Shown: positions 1-7,744 of the stretch, in pieces | How the letters are laid out: each line of letters opens with the position of its first letter | How positions within the stretch are numbered: the stretch's first letter is position 1 | Source of the DNA: JAUQQI01 sp042408785 | GTDB lineage: Bacteria; Chloroflexota; Dehalococcoidia; JAUQQI01 | Length of the DNA stretch: 41,756 bases | Assembly (NCBI GenBank): GCA_042408785.1 | Contig: JBHOQU010000088.1 | Location: 1-41,756, forward strand | Reading direction: 5' to 3' | Notes under the pieces: generated by a model | The model's input: only the letters and a program-made list of their open reading frames with translations | Told to the model about the DNA's origin: nothing | Database searches by the model: none | Translations under genes and position numbers: made by a program

Positions 1-197
1 TGACCATCCAGAACCGGGGCACCGTCGTCCACGACTGGGTCATTAAGGACCTCAACGTTCAGGGTTCTAAGATCCAGCCCGGGCAGTCGGCCACGGTCAG
101 GTTCACCCCCCAGCGCAGCGGGACCTTTAAGATTGAGTGCAGCGAGCCCGGCCACGCCGACGCCGGGATGGTCGGCCAGCTGACGGTTCAGGACTAG
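1..197 (+). CDS. Cupredoxin-domain protein, C-terminal part
   Basis: Partial gene entering from the left edge; the reading frame starts at base 3 and stops with TAG at 195-197. The visible 64 residues are the end of a type 1 (blue) copper domain. A His in VVHDWVIKDL and the cluster CSEPGHADAGM supply the Cys, His and Met ligands in the usual plastocyanin/azurin order. The beta-strand pattern between them (QPGQSATVRFTPQRSGTFKIEC) is typical of small secreted electron carriers and of CuA/nitrite-reductase-like domains. A single-copper ligand set (Cys-x2-Gly-His-x4-Met) argues against a CuA centre, which would need two Cys. The N-terminus is missing, so a larger multidomain protein cannot be excluded. 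Confidence 0.85.
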   Translation, partial: TIQNRGTVVHDWVIKDLNVQGSKIQPGQSATVRFTPQRSGTFKIECSEPGHADAGMVGQLTVQD

Positions 198-228
198 CCG
201 GCGCCAGCCCTCCGCCCGCAAGCACCCA

Positions 229-251
229 AGGCAGGCCCTTTGGGCCTGCCT
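229..251. terminator. Stem-loop between convergent genes
   Basis: A perfect 10-bp stem (AGGCAGGCCC with GGGCCTGCCT) closes a TTT loop between the cupredoxin stop and the end of thiD. No T-tract follows on either strand, so it may be a weak or factor-assisted bidirectional terminator or an mRNA 3' end stabiliser. Confidence 0.5.
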
Positions 252-304
252 CTAGAGCCCTGCCCCCCGGCGAAGCGTCGGAACATTTGTTTTGCGGCCA
301 ACCC

Positions 305-1117
305 TTAAGGGTGGCGGATGGTCTCGGCCCAGAGCCGGTAGAAGTGGTTCACCGGGCCCTTGCCCCGCCCCAAGGGGAAGGCGTGGCGCAGGGCCTCGGT
401 CAGGTACTCCTTGGCCCGGGCCACGGCCTCGGGCACCGGGTAGCCGGCCGCCAGACCGGCGGCGATGGCCGAGGCGAAGGTGCAGCCGGTGCCGTGGGTG
501 GAGTTGGTCTGGATTCGGGGGCCGTGGAACTCCCGGAACTCCCGCCCGTCGTATAAAACGTCGATGGCGGGGCCCTCCCCGTGGCCGCCTTTCACCACCA
601 CGTACTGGGGTCCCAGGGCCCGGATCCTTTCGGCCGCCTGACGCATCCCTTCCAGGCCCTCCACTTTCTCCCCGAGCAGGGCCCCGGCCTCCGGAATATT
701 GGGGGTCACCACCGTGGCCAGGGGAAATAGCAGGTCCCGCAGGGCCGCCACCGCGTCCGGCCGGAGCAGGGGGTCGCCGCTTTTGGCCACCATCACCGGG
801 TCGACCACAATATTTTGAAGTTTATACTCCCGGATTTTGTCGGCCACCACCCGGATGATCTGGGCGTTGGCCAGCATCCCCGTCTTGACGGCGTCGGTGC
901 CGATGTCGGTCAGGATGGCGTCGATCTGGGCGGCCACCATCTCCGGCGGAAGCTCGTGGACGGCGGTGACCCGCAGGGTATTCTGGGCGGTGATGGCGGT
1001 GATGGCGGTGGTGGCGTAGGCCCCGAGGGCCGAGATGGTCTTCAGGTCGGCCTGAATGCCCGCCCCGGCCCCCGAATCAGAACCGGCGATCACCAGAACA
1101 CGCGGCGGTGTCTGCAT
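305..1117 (-). CDS. thiD: Hydroxymethylpyrimidine/phosphomethylpyrimidine kinase
   Basis: Cytosolic ribokinase-fold enzyme that phosphorylates HMP and HMP-P to HMP-PP for thiamine synthesis. Visible marks are the N-terminal VLVIAGSDSGAGAGIQADLK motif, AVKTGMLAN, VVDPVMVAKSG, VVTPNIPEA, VVVKGGH and the anion-hole/catalytic THGTGCTFASAIA near the C-terminus. The 270-residue length is normal for single-domain ThiD. I chose ATG at 1117 because the AAAGGAGG site lies 9-10 nt upstream. A GTG nine bases earlier (1126) overlaps that site and is unlikely. A TPP riboswitch precedes the gene, so thiamine pyrophosphate control is expected. No other thi gene is in the window. Confidence 0.97.
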   Translation of the reverse strand: MQTPPRVLVIAGSDSGAGAGIQADLKTISALGAYATTAITAITAQNTLRVTAVHELPPEMVAAQIDAILTDIGTDAVKTGMLANAQIIRVVADKIREYKLQNIVVDPVMVAKSGDPLLRPDAVAALRDLLFPLATVVTPNIPEAGALLGEKVEGLEGMRQAAERIRALGPQYVVVKGGHGEGPAIDVLYDGREFREFHGPRIQTNSTHGTGCTFASAIAAGLAAGYPVPEAVARAKEYLTEALRHAFPLGRGKGPVNHFYRLWAETIRHP

Positions 1118-1133
1118 CTTCTTCACCCTCCTT

Positions 1134-1177
1134 TAAAAAGTTTGGCGCCGAAACACCGGGTTTCGGCGTTCGGCGCC
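1134..1177 (-). terminator. thiD: Riboswitch expression platform: terminator hairpin before thiD
   Basis: Read on the minus strand, GGCGCCGAA (1177-1169) pairs with TTCGGCGCC (1152-1144). An inner alternative CGCCGAAA/TTTCGGCG pair uses the same 3' arm. The hairpin is followed by AAACTTTTT and then directly by the AAAGGAGG ribosome site of thiD. The T-tract after a strong stem is a classic intrinsic terminator placed between the TPP aptamer and the gene, implying ligand-dependent attenuation. Confidence 0.75.
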
Positions 1178-1195
1178 CTGCTGTCTGCTTGCGCC

Positions 1196-1300
1196 CTTCC
1201 TACGCCGGCATTACCCGGTTCAGGTTCGGCGGTCGGCGGTGGCGGCCCCGGTCGGGGACCCTAACCGCCCTCTCAGCCCGGTTTCAGCCCCGAGCTCCCG
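1196..1300 (-). promoter_or_regulatory. TPP riboswitch (THI element)
   Basis: On the minus strand the conserved aptamer elements appear in order: CTCGGGG, then GGGCTGAGAGGG (the thi-box CUGAGA), a variable GC-rich P3 arm, and ACCTGAACCGGGTAATGCCG followed by GCGTAGG (the CCUGA...UAAUGCCAGCGUAGG half). These match the thiamine pyrophosphate-binding core. It lies in the 200-bp gap between the PfpI-family gene and thiD, with a terminator hairpin after it. Confidence 0.95.
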
Positions 1301-1320
1301 CGGCGAAGCCGAAAGGTCTT

Positions 1321-1866
1321 TTAGTCCGCCTTGACCGGCTCCCGCGCCCCGGCCAGGGCGGCGATGGTCTCCCGCATGAAGGCCGGCAGGTCGGCGGGGA
1401 ACCGGGAGGTTATAATGTTGCCGTCCCGGACGACCTCCTTGTCGACGTAGTTGGCGCCGGCGTTAATCAGGTCGTCCTTGATGGAGAAAAAGCCGGTAAC
1501 GGTGCGGCCCCGGAGGACCCCGGCCGAGGCCAGCATCCAACCGGCGTGGCAGATGGCCGCCACCACCTTGCCCTGCTCCACGGCCTCCCGCACCAGCTTC
1601 ACCATGGCCGGGTGGCGACGCATGTGGTCCGGCGCGTACCCGCCCGGGATAATGACGGCATCGAAGTCGGCGGCGCTGACCTTATCGGCCGAAGTGTCGG
1701 CCTTGGCCGGGTAGCCGTGCTTGCTCTGGTAGGTCTCGGCCCCCGAGCCCACCACGACCACCTCCGCCCCGGCCTCCTTCAGGCGATAATAGGGGTACCA
1801 GAACTCCAGGTCCTCGTAGATGTTCTCCACCAGAAGGGCAACCCGCTTACCCTGAAGCTCGGCCAT
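1321..1866 (-). CDS. DJ-1/PfpI family protein (glyoxalase/deglycase or peptidase-like)
   Basis: A 181-residue flavodoxin-like-fold protein of the PfpI/YhbO subgroup. It shows the nucleophile-elbow motif AAICHAGW with Cys followed by His, and an early acidic residue (ENIYEDLEF) where the family keeps its catalytic Glu. The PGGYAPDHMRRHPA stretch is typical of this class. Family members are described as intracellular proteases, glyoxalase III or protein/nucleotide deglycases; the sequence does not decide which. AGGAGGTG lies 7 nt before the ATG. The gene lies downstream of ccdA and upstream of the thiD riboswitch on the same strand. Confidence 0.92.
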   Translation of the reverse strand: MAELQGKRVALLVENIYEDLEFWYPYYRLKEAGAEVVVVGSGAETYQSKHGYPAKADTSADKVSAADFDAVIIPGGYAPDHMRRHPAMVKLVREAVEQGKVVAAICHAGWMLASAGVLRGRTVTGFFSIKDDLINAGANYVDKEVVRDGNIITSRFPADLPAFMRETIAALAGAREPVKAD

Positions 1867-1893
1867 TTCGACACCTCCTCTAAATCCTTCAAT

Positions 1894-1902
1894 ATTCTAG
1901 CA
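1894..1902 (-). promoter_or_regulatory. Extended -10 promoter candidate for the PfpI-family gene
   Basis: Minus strand TGCTAGAAT (extended -10, TGnTANAAT form) sits about 28 nt ahead of the ATG at 1866. No convincing -35 is seen. The spacing would give a leader of roughly 22 nt carrying the AGGAGGTG site. Confidence 0.45.
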
Positions 1903-1912
1903 CCGGGGCCGC

Positions 1913-2749
1913 CTAGCGGAGCAGACCGAGGGCGACCAGCCAGTATTTAATCAAAAACACCCCGGCCCCGACCAGCAGGGCGGCCGCCACCGAATGCACG
2001 TAAGGAACCACCGCCCGAATGAAGCGGGCCACAACGGCGTGGAAGAGGGAGGTGGCGACGATGACGGCGCTCAGTACCAGCCCCATCCCCAGGCCGTAGG
2101 CCAGGAACCTGGCCGCCGCCTCGGCAAGGCTGCCGGCCGCCAGGGCCGACCCGACCACCACCAAAAAGACCGGCAGGGTGCAGGCCAGGGAGGCCACCGC
2201 ATACCCCACCCCAAACAGGAAGGGCGAGAGCAAACCGCCCCCCAGGGACCCGTATTCGGTGGCCCGGCCCACGGCCGCAATGCCGAACCCCTCCCCCCGC
2301 AGGGCAAGCCAGCTTCCCAGGACCGCAAAGACGAGGCCGATAACGACGCCGGCCACCGGGAACAGGTCGACCAGCATCCGACCCCCGGCCCCAAGAATGA
2401 GGCCCGCCCCGGTGAACAGCACGATAAAGCCGGCGGCCGTCATCAGGCTCAGAAGCAGGGCCCGGCCCACCCGGCCGGCCGCCGTCGTGGCCCCACTCTG
2501 CCCCAGGTAGTAGGTCACCAGGGCGGGCAGAAGCACAATCCCGCAGGGGTTAACGGCGGCCACCATCCCCGCCCCGAAGGCGTAGCCGAAGGCGAGCAGG
2601 GAGACGATGCCGGCCAGGTTGCCCTGAACGGCGTAGATGGACTCGGTGGCACCCCCCAGCAGGAGGCCGAGGCCGACCCCTGCCAGGACGACGAGCACCC
2701 GGGCGGGGTGGACCCGGTGGCGTTCGGCCGTAGCTTCCCGAAGGGACAT
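1913..2749 (-). CDS. ccdA: Cytochrome c biogenesis protein CcdA (thiol-disulfide transporter)
   Basis: Integral membrane protein of the CcdA/DsbD transmembrane family that carries reducing equivalents from cytoplasmic thioredoxin to extracytoplasmic thiols, needed to keep apocytochrome c cysteines reduced. The paired redox cysteines are present: AAVNPCGIVLLPA in the first core helix and ASLACTLPVFLVV in the fourth, with internally repeated three-helix halves. At 278 residues it is slightly longer than the usual ~230 owing to an extra N-terminal helix (residues about 17-40). It is separated from the ccm operon by the beta-helix gene but probably serves the same pathway. No strong ribosome site is seen before the ATG, so a downstream start is possible. 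Confidence 0.9.
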   Translation of the reverse strand: MSLREATAERHRVHPARVLVVLAGVGLGLLLGGATESIYAVQGNLAGIVSLLAFGYAFGAGMVAAVNPCGIVLLPALVTYYLGQSGATTAAGRVGRALLLSLMTAAGFIVLFTGAGLILGAGGRMLVDLFPVAGVVIGLVFAVLGSWLALRGEGFGIAAVGRATEYGSLGGGLLSPFLFGVGYAVASLACTLPVFLVVVGSALAAGSLAEAAARFLAYGLGMGLVLSAVIVATSLFHAVVARFIRAVVPYVHSVAAALLVGAGVFLIKYWLVALGLLR

Positions 2750-2880
2750 AGGCCCAACCCAAGTTTACAACAAACGTGGATAAGTGGGCTGAACGGCCGG
2801 ATGCCGCCGGGTAGAATCCTGCGGAAGTGGGCCTTGGCAGGGTCCCTGACTCTCAGTCCTGACGGAGCGGAGCCGACCGG

Positions 2881-5505
2881 GTGAACTTTTTAACTTCCCG
2901 GCCCGGTCCCGCGCCGGGTCGGCTGTCCCGGGGCACATGTTGGCGCCCCCCGGTCCGGTTGCCCACGTCTCTGGCCTTTCCCGGGCCCAAACCCGAGATT
3001 CCCTGGGCCGTCTTACTGGCCCTGGTGGCGTTTTTAGGCGCCGGCACGGTCCTGTTCCCCCCGGCAGCCAGGGCCCAGACCACCCGGTGGGTGGCCATCG
3101 ATTGCACTGGCGTCCCTTCCCCCTGTTACACTACCATTCAGGCTGCGGTTGACGCCGCGGCCGCGGGCGACATCATCCGGATCCTCCCCGGGACTTACAG
3201 CCAGGTTAACAGCCTTGGGGGTGCTTCCCAGGTGGTCTTTATCAACAAATCCCTCACCCTGGAGGGCGACCCCTTGGGAACTTCCACCATTGCCCCGGCG
3301 TCGTCAGCCCGGGGAATCTTCATAACCGGGGCTGCCGTGACCCTGCGCAACCTTAAAATCGCCCTCGGGGACGCCGGCCAGCTCGGGGGACAGGGGGGCG
3401 GCCTCTACGCGAGCGGCGCCCAGCTCACCATCGAGGACTGTGAGTTTGCCTCCAACCGGGGAAGCGCCGGCCAGGGGCAGGGCGGGGGGGCGTTCATCAC
3501 CAACTCCGCCGTGACGATCAGGGGGACGAAGTTCGTAAGCAACGTGGGCGGCGTGGGCGGGGATGGGGGCGGCATTTACCTGGCCAACTCGACGGCGACC
3601 ATTGGGGCCTCAGCCCGGGGTCCGGCCATCTTTCAGAATAACCGGGCCGCCGGGGGCGACTCGGGCCGGGGCGGGGCGGTCTTCGTAAGCGGCGGCTCCC
3701 TGACGGTGGGCGATACGGAATTTCGAAACAACGTGGCCAGCGAGGGCTCGACCGGCCAGGGCGGGGGCCTCTACGCCGAATCGGCCGCCGTTACCCTCGG
3801 CCCAGGGACCCTTTTCGCCGGGAACACCGCCGGCCAGGCCGCCGGAGGTGACGGGGGCGGGGCCTTTATTTCCGGAGGCCAGGTGAATATCGGTCCGGCG
3901 GTCTTTCAGGACAACGTGGCGGCCGCCGGGCCGGGGCGGGGCGGTGGCCTCTACCTGGCCGGTGTTTCCGGGTCAGTTTCGGGCACCCGGTTTGCGGCAA
4001 ACCTGGCCAGCCTCACTGACCAGGGCCGGGGTGGGGGTGTCTACGCCGACGGCGGGTCGGTCACCCTGTCCAGGACGGTTTTTACCGGCAATGTCGGTAG
4101 CCGGTTCGAGTCGCCGAAGGCCGCCGGCTACGGCGGCGCCCTCTTTCTCACCGGAGCGGGGGTTACCGTAAGCGGCGGGACCTTCACCGGCAACTTCGCC
4201 GCCCGGGGCGGGCCCGGCTACGGGGGGGCCATCGCCGCCCAGGGCGCGGCCGCCCGGCTCACCGGGGTCGAGGTCAGGTCCAACACGGCCACCGACGCCC
4301 AGAACGCCACCGGCCAGGGGGGCGGCCTCTGGGCCTCCGGGTCGAGCCTTACCATCCTCCAGGCAACGGTGGCCCGAAACACCGCCAGCCTCCAGAGCTT
4401 CGGCGCCGGCGGCGGGCTGGCCTTCACCGACGGCAGTGACGGCCTCGTCTCGGCCAGCACGGTCGACGGCAACGTCGCCTCGGCGGCCCCGGACCTGGTC
4501 GGCCTGGGCGGGGGCTTCTGGCTCAACGCCAGCTCCACCAAAATCGTCGGCAATGGGGTGAGCAATAACCTGGCGGCAAGCCAGGCCGGCGCCGCCGGCT
4601 ACGGCGGGGGCATTTACCTGACCAGGAGCCCGGCCGAAATCAGGCAGAACACCATCACCGGCAACAGTGCCTCCCCGGGGGTGGGGCAGGGCGGGGGGAT
4701 CTTCGCCGTCGACAGCCCGGCCCAGATCGAGGCCAACCTGGTCCAGGCCAACTCCGCCGGCCAGGGGGGCGGCTTCGTTCTGACCACCGAAACCCTCGTG
4801 GGCCAGGGCCTCCGGGCCTTTCAGGCCGCCGGGGGGGTTCGGGTCCTGCGCAACCGCATTCTGGGTAACCAGGCCACGGGGGCCGGGGGCAGGCCGGCCA
4901 TCGGGGGCGGGGGCATTATCAGCCGGACCTCGGATTTTAAGCTCGTTAACAACGTGCTTGCCCAGAACACCGTCGCCGCCGGGGGAAACGGCATCGCCCT
5001 CTGGCTCGGTGGAACGTCGGCGGTGCCTGCCTCGGGCAGCATTTACTTCAACACCCTGGCCGACCATCCGCCCCCGACCGGGACCCCCTTACCCGCGGCG
5101 GTCTTTCTCTCGGACTACGCCCAGGGCCTGAATTTCGTCAACAACATCTGGTCCGAGCGGGCCGGTTTTGAGGGAAGTTACGGGGTTGTCGCCGCCGGGA
5201 CCGGGGTCCAGGCCGGCCTGAACTACAGCCTCTGGAACGGGTTCTCCGGCCGGCGCACCTCCGGTTCGGGCATCACCACCGCCAACGACTTTACCGGGGA
5301 CCCAAAGTTTGTAAACCCCAACGATTTTGACTATCACATTCAGCCTGATTCGGCCGCCGTCAACAGGGGCATCGACGTCGGGGTCGCCAACGACATCGAC
5401 GGCGACCCCAGGCCCTGGGGCGGGGGGTTCGACCTGGGGGCCGACGAGTTTATTCAGGTGGCGGCCCGGCTTTTCCTACCCGCGGTCCGGAACGGGGCCC
5501 CTTAG
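2881..5505 (+). CDS. Secreted right-handed beta-helix repeat protein
   Basis: An 874-residue exported protein. After a long N-terminal region comes a hydrophobic signal core (about residues 43-60) with an ARA-Q cleavage site. Next is the hallmark entry motif YTTIQAAVDAAAAGDIIRILPGTY of pectate-lyase-like parallel beta-helices, then many imperfect ~35-45-residue turns of the type GQGGGLYASGAQLTIEDCEF with N-rich ladder positions. The end (FDYHIQPDSAAVNRGIDVG...DLGADEF) matches the choice-of-anchor-Q closing module, followed by LFLPAVRNGAP. No catalytic residues are evident, so it is probably a surface or adhesive/structural protein. The GTG start is favoured by a GGAG 8 nt upstream. A TTG at 2962 would give a more usual signal peptide length. 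Confidence 0.85.
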   Translation: MNFLTSRPGPAPGRLSRGTCWRPPVRLPTSLAFPGPKPEIPWAVLLALVAFLGAGTVLFPPAARAQTTRWVAIDCTGVPSPCYTTIQAAVDAAAAGDIIRILPGTYSQVNSLGGASQVVFINKSLTLEGDPLGTSTIAPASSARGIFITGAAVTLRNLKIALGDAGQLGGQGGGLYASGAQLTIEDCEFASNRGSAGQGQGGGAFITNSAVTIRGTKFVSNVGGVGGDGGGIYLANSTATIGASARGPAIFQNNRAAGGDSGRGGAVFVSGGSLTVGDTEFRNNVASEGSTGQGGGLYAESAAVTLGPGTLFAGNTAGQAAGGDGGGAFISGGQVNIGPAVFQDNVAAAGPGRGGGLYLAGVSGSVSGTRFAANLASLTDQGRGGGVYADGGSVTLSRTVFTGNVGSRFESPKAAGYGGALFLTGAGVTVSGGTFTGNFAARGGPGYGGAIAAQGAAARLTGVEVRSNTATDAQNATGQGGGLWASGSSLTILQATVARNTASLQSFGAGGGLAFTDGSDGLVSASTVDGNVASAAPDLVGLGGGFWLNASSTKIVGNGVSNNLAASQAGAAGYGGGIYLTRSPAEIRQNTITGNSASPGVGQGGGIFAVDSPAQIEANLVQANSAGQGGGFVLTTETLVGQGLRAFQAAGGVRVLRNRILGNQATGAGGRPAIGGGGIISRTSDFKLVNNVLAQNTVAAGGNGIALWLGGTSAVPASGSIYFNTLADHPPPTGTPLPAAVFLSDYAQGLNFVNNIWSERAGFEGSYGVVAAGTGVQAGLNYSLWNGFSGRRTSGSGITTANDFTGDPKFVNPNDFDYHIQPDSAAVNRGIDVGVANDIDGDPRPWGGGFDLGADEFIQVAARLFLPAVRNGAP

Positions 5506-5672
5506 CCTTCGGGTTCCGCCGTCGGACGGCGGGCCTGCTCGGTGAGGGACCGCAGGGCCTTAATCTCCCGCCGCAGCTCCCGAACGGCCCGGCCCAGGTA
5601 AAGAAGATACCCAAAGCTCAAAAGCCACAGGACCGTGTAGCCGGCAAACAGATAGACGGTGTTATCGGTCAT
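5502..5672 (-). CDS. ccmD: CcmD-like heme exporter subunit (small)
   Basis: A 56-residue protein: a short N-terminus (MTDNTVYLFAGYTVLWLLSF), one membrane helix at about residues 6-27, then a basic, helical cytoplasmic tail (RAVRELRREIKALRSL). Size, topology and position right after ccmC match CcmD, which stabilises the CcmABC complex and releases holo-CcmE. Its ATG overlaps the ccmC stop (ATGA, 5669-5672). Its own stop overlaps the convergent beta-helix stop by three bases. The low sequence conservation of CcmD means the call rests mainly on context. Confidence 0.85.
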   Translation of the reverse strand: MTDNTVYLFAGYTVLWLLSFGYLLYLGRAVRELRREIKALRSLTEQARRPTAEPEG

Positions 5673-6361
5673 TCGGCCAGCCTCTGCCGGATGAGCTGAA
5701 GGTCATCCCGCACTTCTTCTACCATCAGCCTGTGAATCAGCAGGTAGGCATACAGTAAGGTCATGGCGACCAGGCCCAGAAAGAGGGCCGCCAGCATCGG
5801 CGGCTCCAGGGCGGGACCGCCGGCCCGCACCACCACCGGCTCGGGGTGCAAGGTCCGCCACCAGACTACCGACATGTGGATGATGGGCACATCGACAAAC
5901 CCGATGATCCCCAGAATGGCCGCGTAGCGGGCCGCCCGGTTTGGGTCCGAAACGTAGGACCTTACCGCCAGATAGGCCAGGTAGATGAACCAGAGGATCA
6001 GCGTCGTGGTCAGCCGGGCGTCCCAGGTCCACCAGGTTCCCCAGATGGGCCGGGCCCAGATGGAGCCGGTGAGGATAGTAAGGGTAGTGAACACCACCCC
6101 GATTTCGGCCGAGGCCCGGCCCAGCCGGTCCCAGATGGCCGCCCGCCGCCACAAGTAGGCGATGCTGGCGACGAAAACCACGAAGAAGGCCAGGTAGGCC
6201 ACCCAGGCTGAGGGGACGTGGAAGTAAAAGATGCGCTGAACCGGCCCCTGAATTCGCTCCGTGGGCGCATAAACTAGGGCACCGTACAGGGCGGCAATAA
6301 GGCTTAAGCCCGTAACGACCCCGAGCAGGTCAAGCCATTCAAACTTCCCCTTTGACACCAT
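5669..6361 (-). CDS. ccmC: Heme exporter/heme-handling protein CcmC
   Basis: A six-helix membrane protein of 230 residues that presents heme to CcmE in System I cytochrome c maturation. The tryptophan-rich heme-binding signature is visible as IWGTWWTWDARLTTTLILW. The two flanking axial histidines of the family are at FYFHVPSAW and PIIHMSVVWWRTLHP. I start at the ATG at 6361, which has AGGGGAGGG just upstream, rather than 34 codons earlier. It lies between ccmB and ccmD in the operon. Confidence 0.95.
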   Translation of the reverse strand: MVSKGKFEWLDLLGVVTGLSLIAALYGALVYAPTERIQGPVQRIFYFHVPSAWVAYLAFFVVFVASIAYLWRRAAIWDRLGRASAEIGVVFTTLTILTGSIWARPIWGTWWTWDARLTTTLILWFIYLAYLAVRSYVSDPNRAARYAAILGIIGFVDVPIIHMSVVWWRTLHPEPVVVRAGGPALEPPMLAALFLGLVAMTLLYAYLLIHRLMVEEVRDDLQLIRQRLAE

Positions 6362-6381
6362 AGAAAGCCCTCCCCTTGCGG

Positions 6382-7053
6382 CTAATCCTCGACCACCAAC
6401 TCGAAGACCAAGTAAGAGATGCCCACAAACAGGGCGTCGAACCCCACCAGCAGCTGGAGCCACGGCAACGTCAGCTCCCAGGGGTCGCCGGCAACAAGGG
6501 CCGTCGTCGCCTTCACGGTGGCGATGATGACGGGCACCGAAATGGGCAAGAGCAGGATGGGCAGCAGACCTTCCCGGGTTCGGGTGTGGGCGGCCAGGGC
6601 CGAAAAGAGGGTGCCCACCGAGGCGAACCCGAGGCTGCCGAGCAGGGCCACGAGTCCCAGGGGCAGAAGGGGCAGGTTGAGGCCGAACAGGGCGATAAAG
6701 GCCGGGACAGCCACCGCCTCCACTACCAGCATCAGGACCAGGGCGCTCACAAGCTTTGCCAAATAAATCGCGCCCCGGTCAACCGGGCACAGCAGGAGCC
6801 CTTCCAGAACGCCCCGGTCCCGCTCGGCCGCAAAAACCCGGCCCAGGGCCAGGACGGCGGCAAAAATAAACGTTACCCACAGCACCCCGGGGGCCAGCAC
6901 CTGCAGGTTTTCCGCCCGCAGTTCAAAGGCAAAGTTAAATATCACCAGCACCAGCAGGGCGAAAACCACGCTCGAGTAAGCCACGTCCCGCGACCGCAGC
7001 TCGATGAGGAGGTCCTTGGCCACCAGGGCCACGAGCCGGTCAAATCCGAGCAT
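6382..7053 (-). CDS. ccmB: Heme exporter permease CcmB
   Basis: A 223-residue, six-helix ABC permease subunit that partners CcmA. The N-terminal LVALVAKDLLIELRSRD is the characteristic amphipathic start of CcmB, followed by AAERDRGVLEGLLLCPVDRGAIYLAKL. The ATG at 7053 begins 14 nt inside the end of ccmA, with GGGGGGA upstream, consistent with translational coupling. With CcmA it forms the ATPase that drives release of heme-loaded CcmE. Confidence 0.95.
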   Translation of the reverse strand: MLGFDRLVALVAKDLLIELRSRDVAYSSVVFALLVLVIFNFAFELRAENLQVLAPGVLWVTFIFAAVLALGRVFAAERDRGVLEGLLLCPVDRGAIYLAKLVSALVLMLVVEAVAVPAFIALFGLNLPLLPLGLVALLGSLGFASVGTLFSALAAHTRTREGLLPILLLPISVPVIIATVKATTALVAGDPWELTLPWLQLLVGFDALFVGISYLVFELVVED

Positions 7054-7744
7054 GGGCTTCCCCCCGGAGGAGGGCGTCGGCGGGGAGGTCGGCCGCCGGC
7101 CCGTCAAACACCAGCCTTCCGGCCGAAAGAACCAGGGCCCGGTCGGCCCAGCCCCGTTCCAGCTCGAAGGCGTGGCTGCTGAAGAGCACGATCCGCCCCC
7201 GGGCCCGCAGGTCCCCCAGCAGGGCGGCCAGCCGGCGCCGGCCCTCGGGGTCCAGGCCCGTGGTCGGCTCATCCAGGAGCAGAACAGGCGGGTCATGGAG
7301 CAGGGCCCGGGCCAGGGCCGCCCGCTGCTGGAAACCCCGGGATAGGGCCCGGACGCGGGTATCCAGCCGGTCTTCAAGGCCGAGGATTTCGGCCACCTCC
7401 CGGATGCGCCGGTCCAGGCCGGCCACCCGGTACATCCGGCCGTAAAAGCGCAGGTTCTCGGCCACCGTCAGCTCCTCGTATAGATAGGTCTGGTGGCCCG
7501 AGAACCCGATGATGCCCCGCACCAGCCGGCCGTGCCGACGCAGGTCCAGGCCCCCGACCTCCACCACCCCCCGGTCCGGCCGCACCAGGGTGGCCAGCAC
7601 CTTGAGGAGGGTCGTCTTGCCCGAGCCGTTGGGTCCGAGCAGGACGCAGACCTCGCCCGGGCCCAGCTCGAAACTCACCCCCCGCAGGGCCGGGGTAAGC
7701 CCGTAGCGCTTTTCGAGACCCTCCACCCGGACGGCCGCCTTCAC
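7040..7744 (-). CDS. ccmA: Heme exporter ATP-binding protein CcmA
   Basis: A 234-residue ABC ATPase with Walker A GPNGSGKTT, Q-loop GFSGHQTYLY, signature LSRGFQQRAALARAL (the CcmA-like variant of LSGGQ), Walker B VLLLDEPTTGLD and H-loop SSHAF. It starts at a GTG that overlaps the stop of the preceding gene (GTGA). Its place directly before ccmB identifies it as CcmA rather than a generic ABC ATPase. Confidence 0.94.
   Translation of the reverse strand: MKAAVRVEGLEKRYGLTPALRGVSFELGPGEVCVLLGPNGSGKTTLLKVLATLVRPDRGVVEVGGLDLRRHGRLVRGIIGFSGHQTYLYEELTVAENLRFYGRMYRVAGLDRRIREVAEILGLEDRLDTRVRALSRGFQQRAALARALLHDPPVLLLDEPTTGLDPEGRRRLAALLGDLRARGRIVLFSSHAFELERGWADRALVLSAGRLVFDGPAADLPADALLRGEAHARI

Noticed and set aside
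3361..4900. Repeated DNA in the beta-helix gene as a CRISPR-like or tandem array
   Set aside because: The repetition is at protein level with varied codons and unequal spacing; no constant repeat or spacer structure.
3973..5067. A 364-codon minus-strand frame inside the beta-helix gene
   Set aside because: Gly/Ala/Pro-rich mirror of the repeat protein, with no start signals.
7004..7345. Plus-strand small frame between ccmA and ccmB
   Set aside because: Antisense to ccmA Walker/H-loop coding; no ribosome site or family match.
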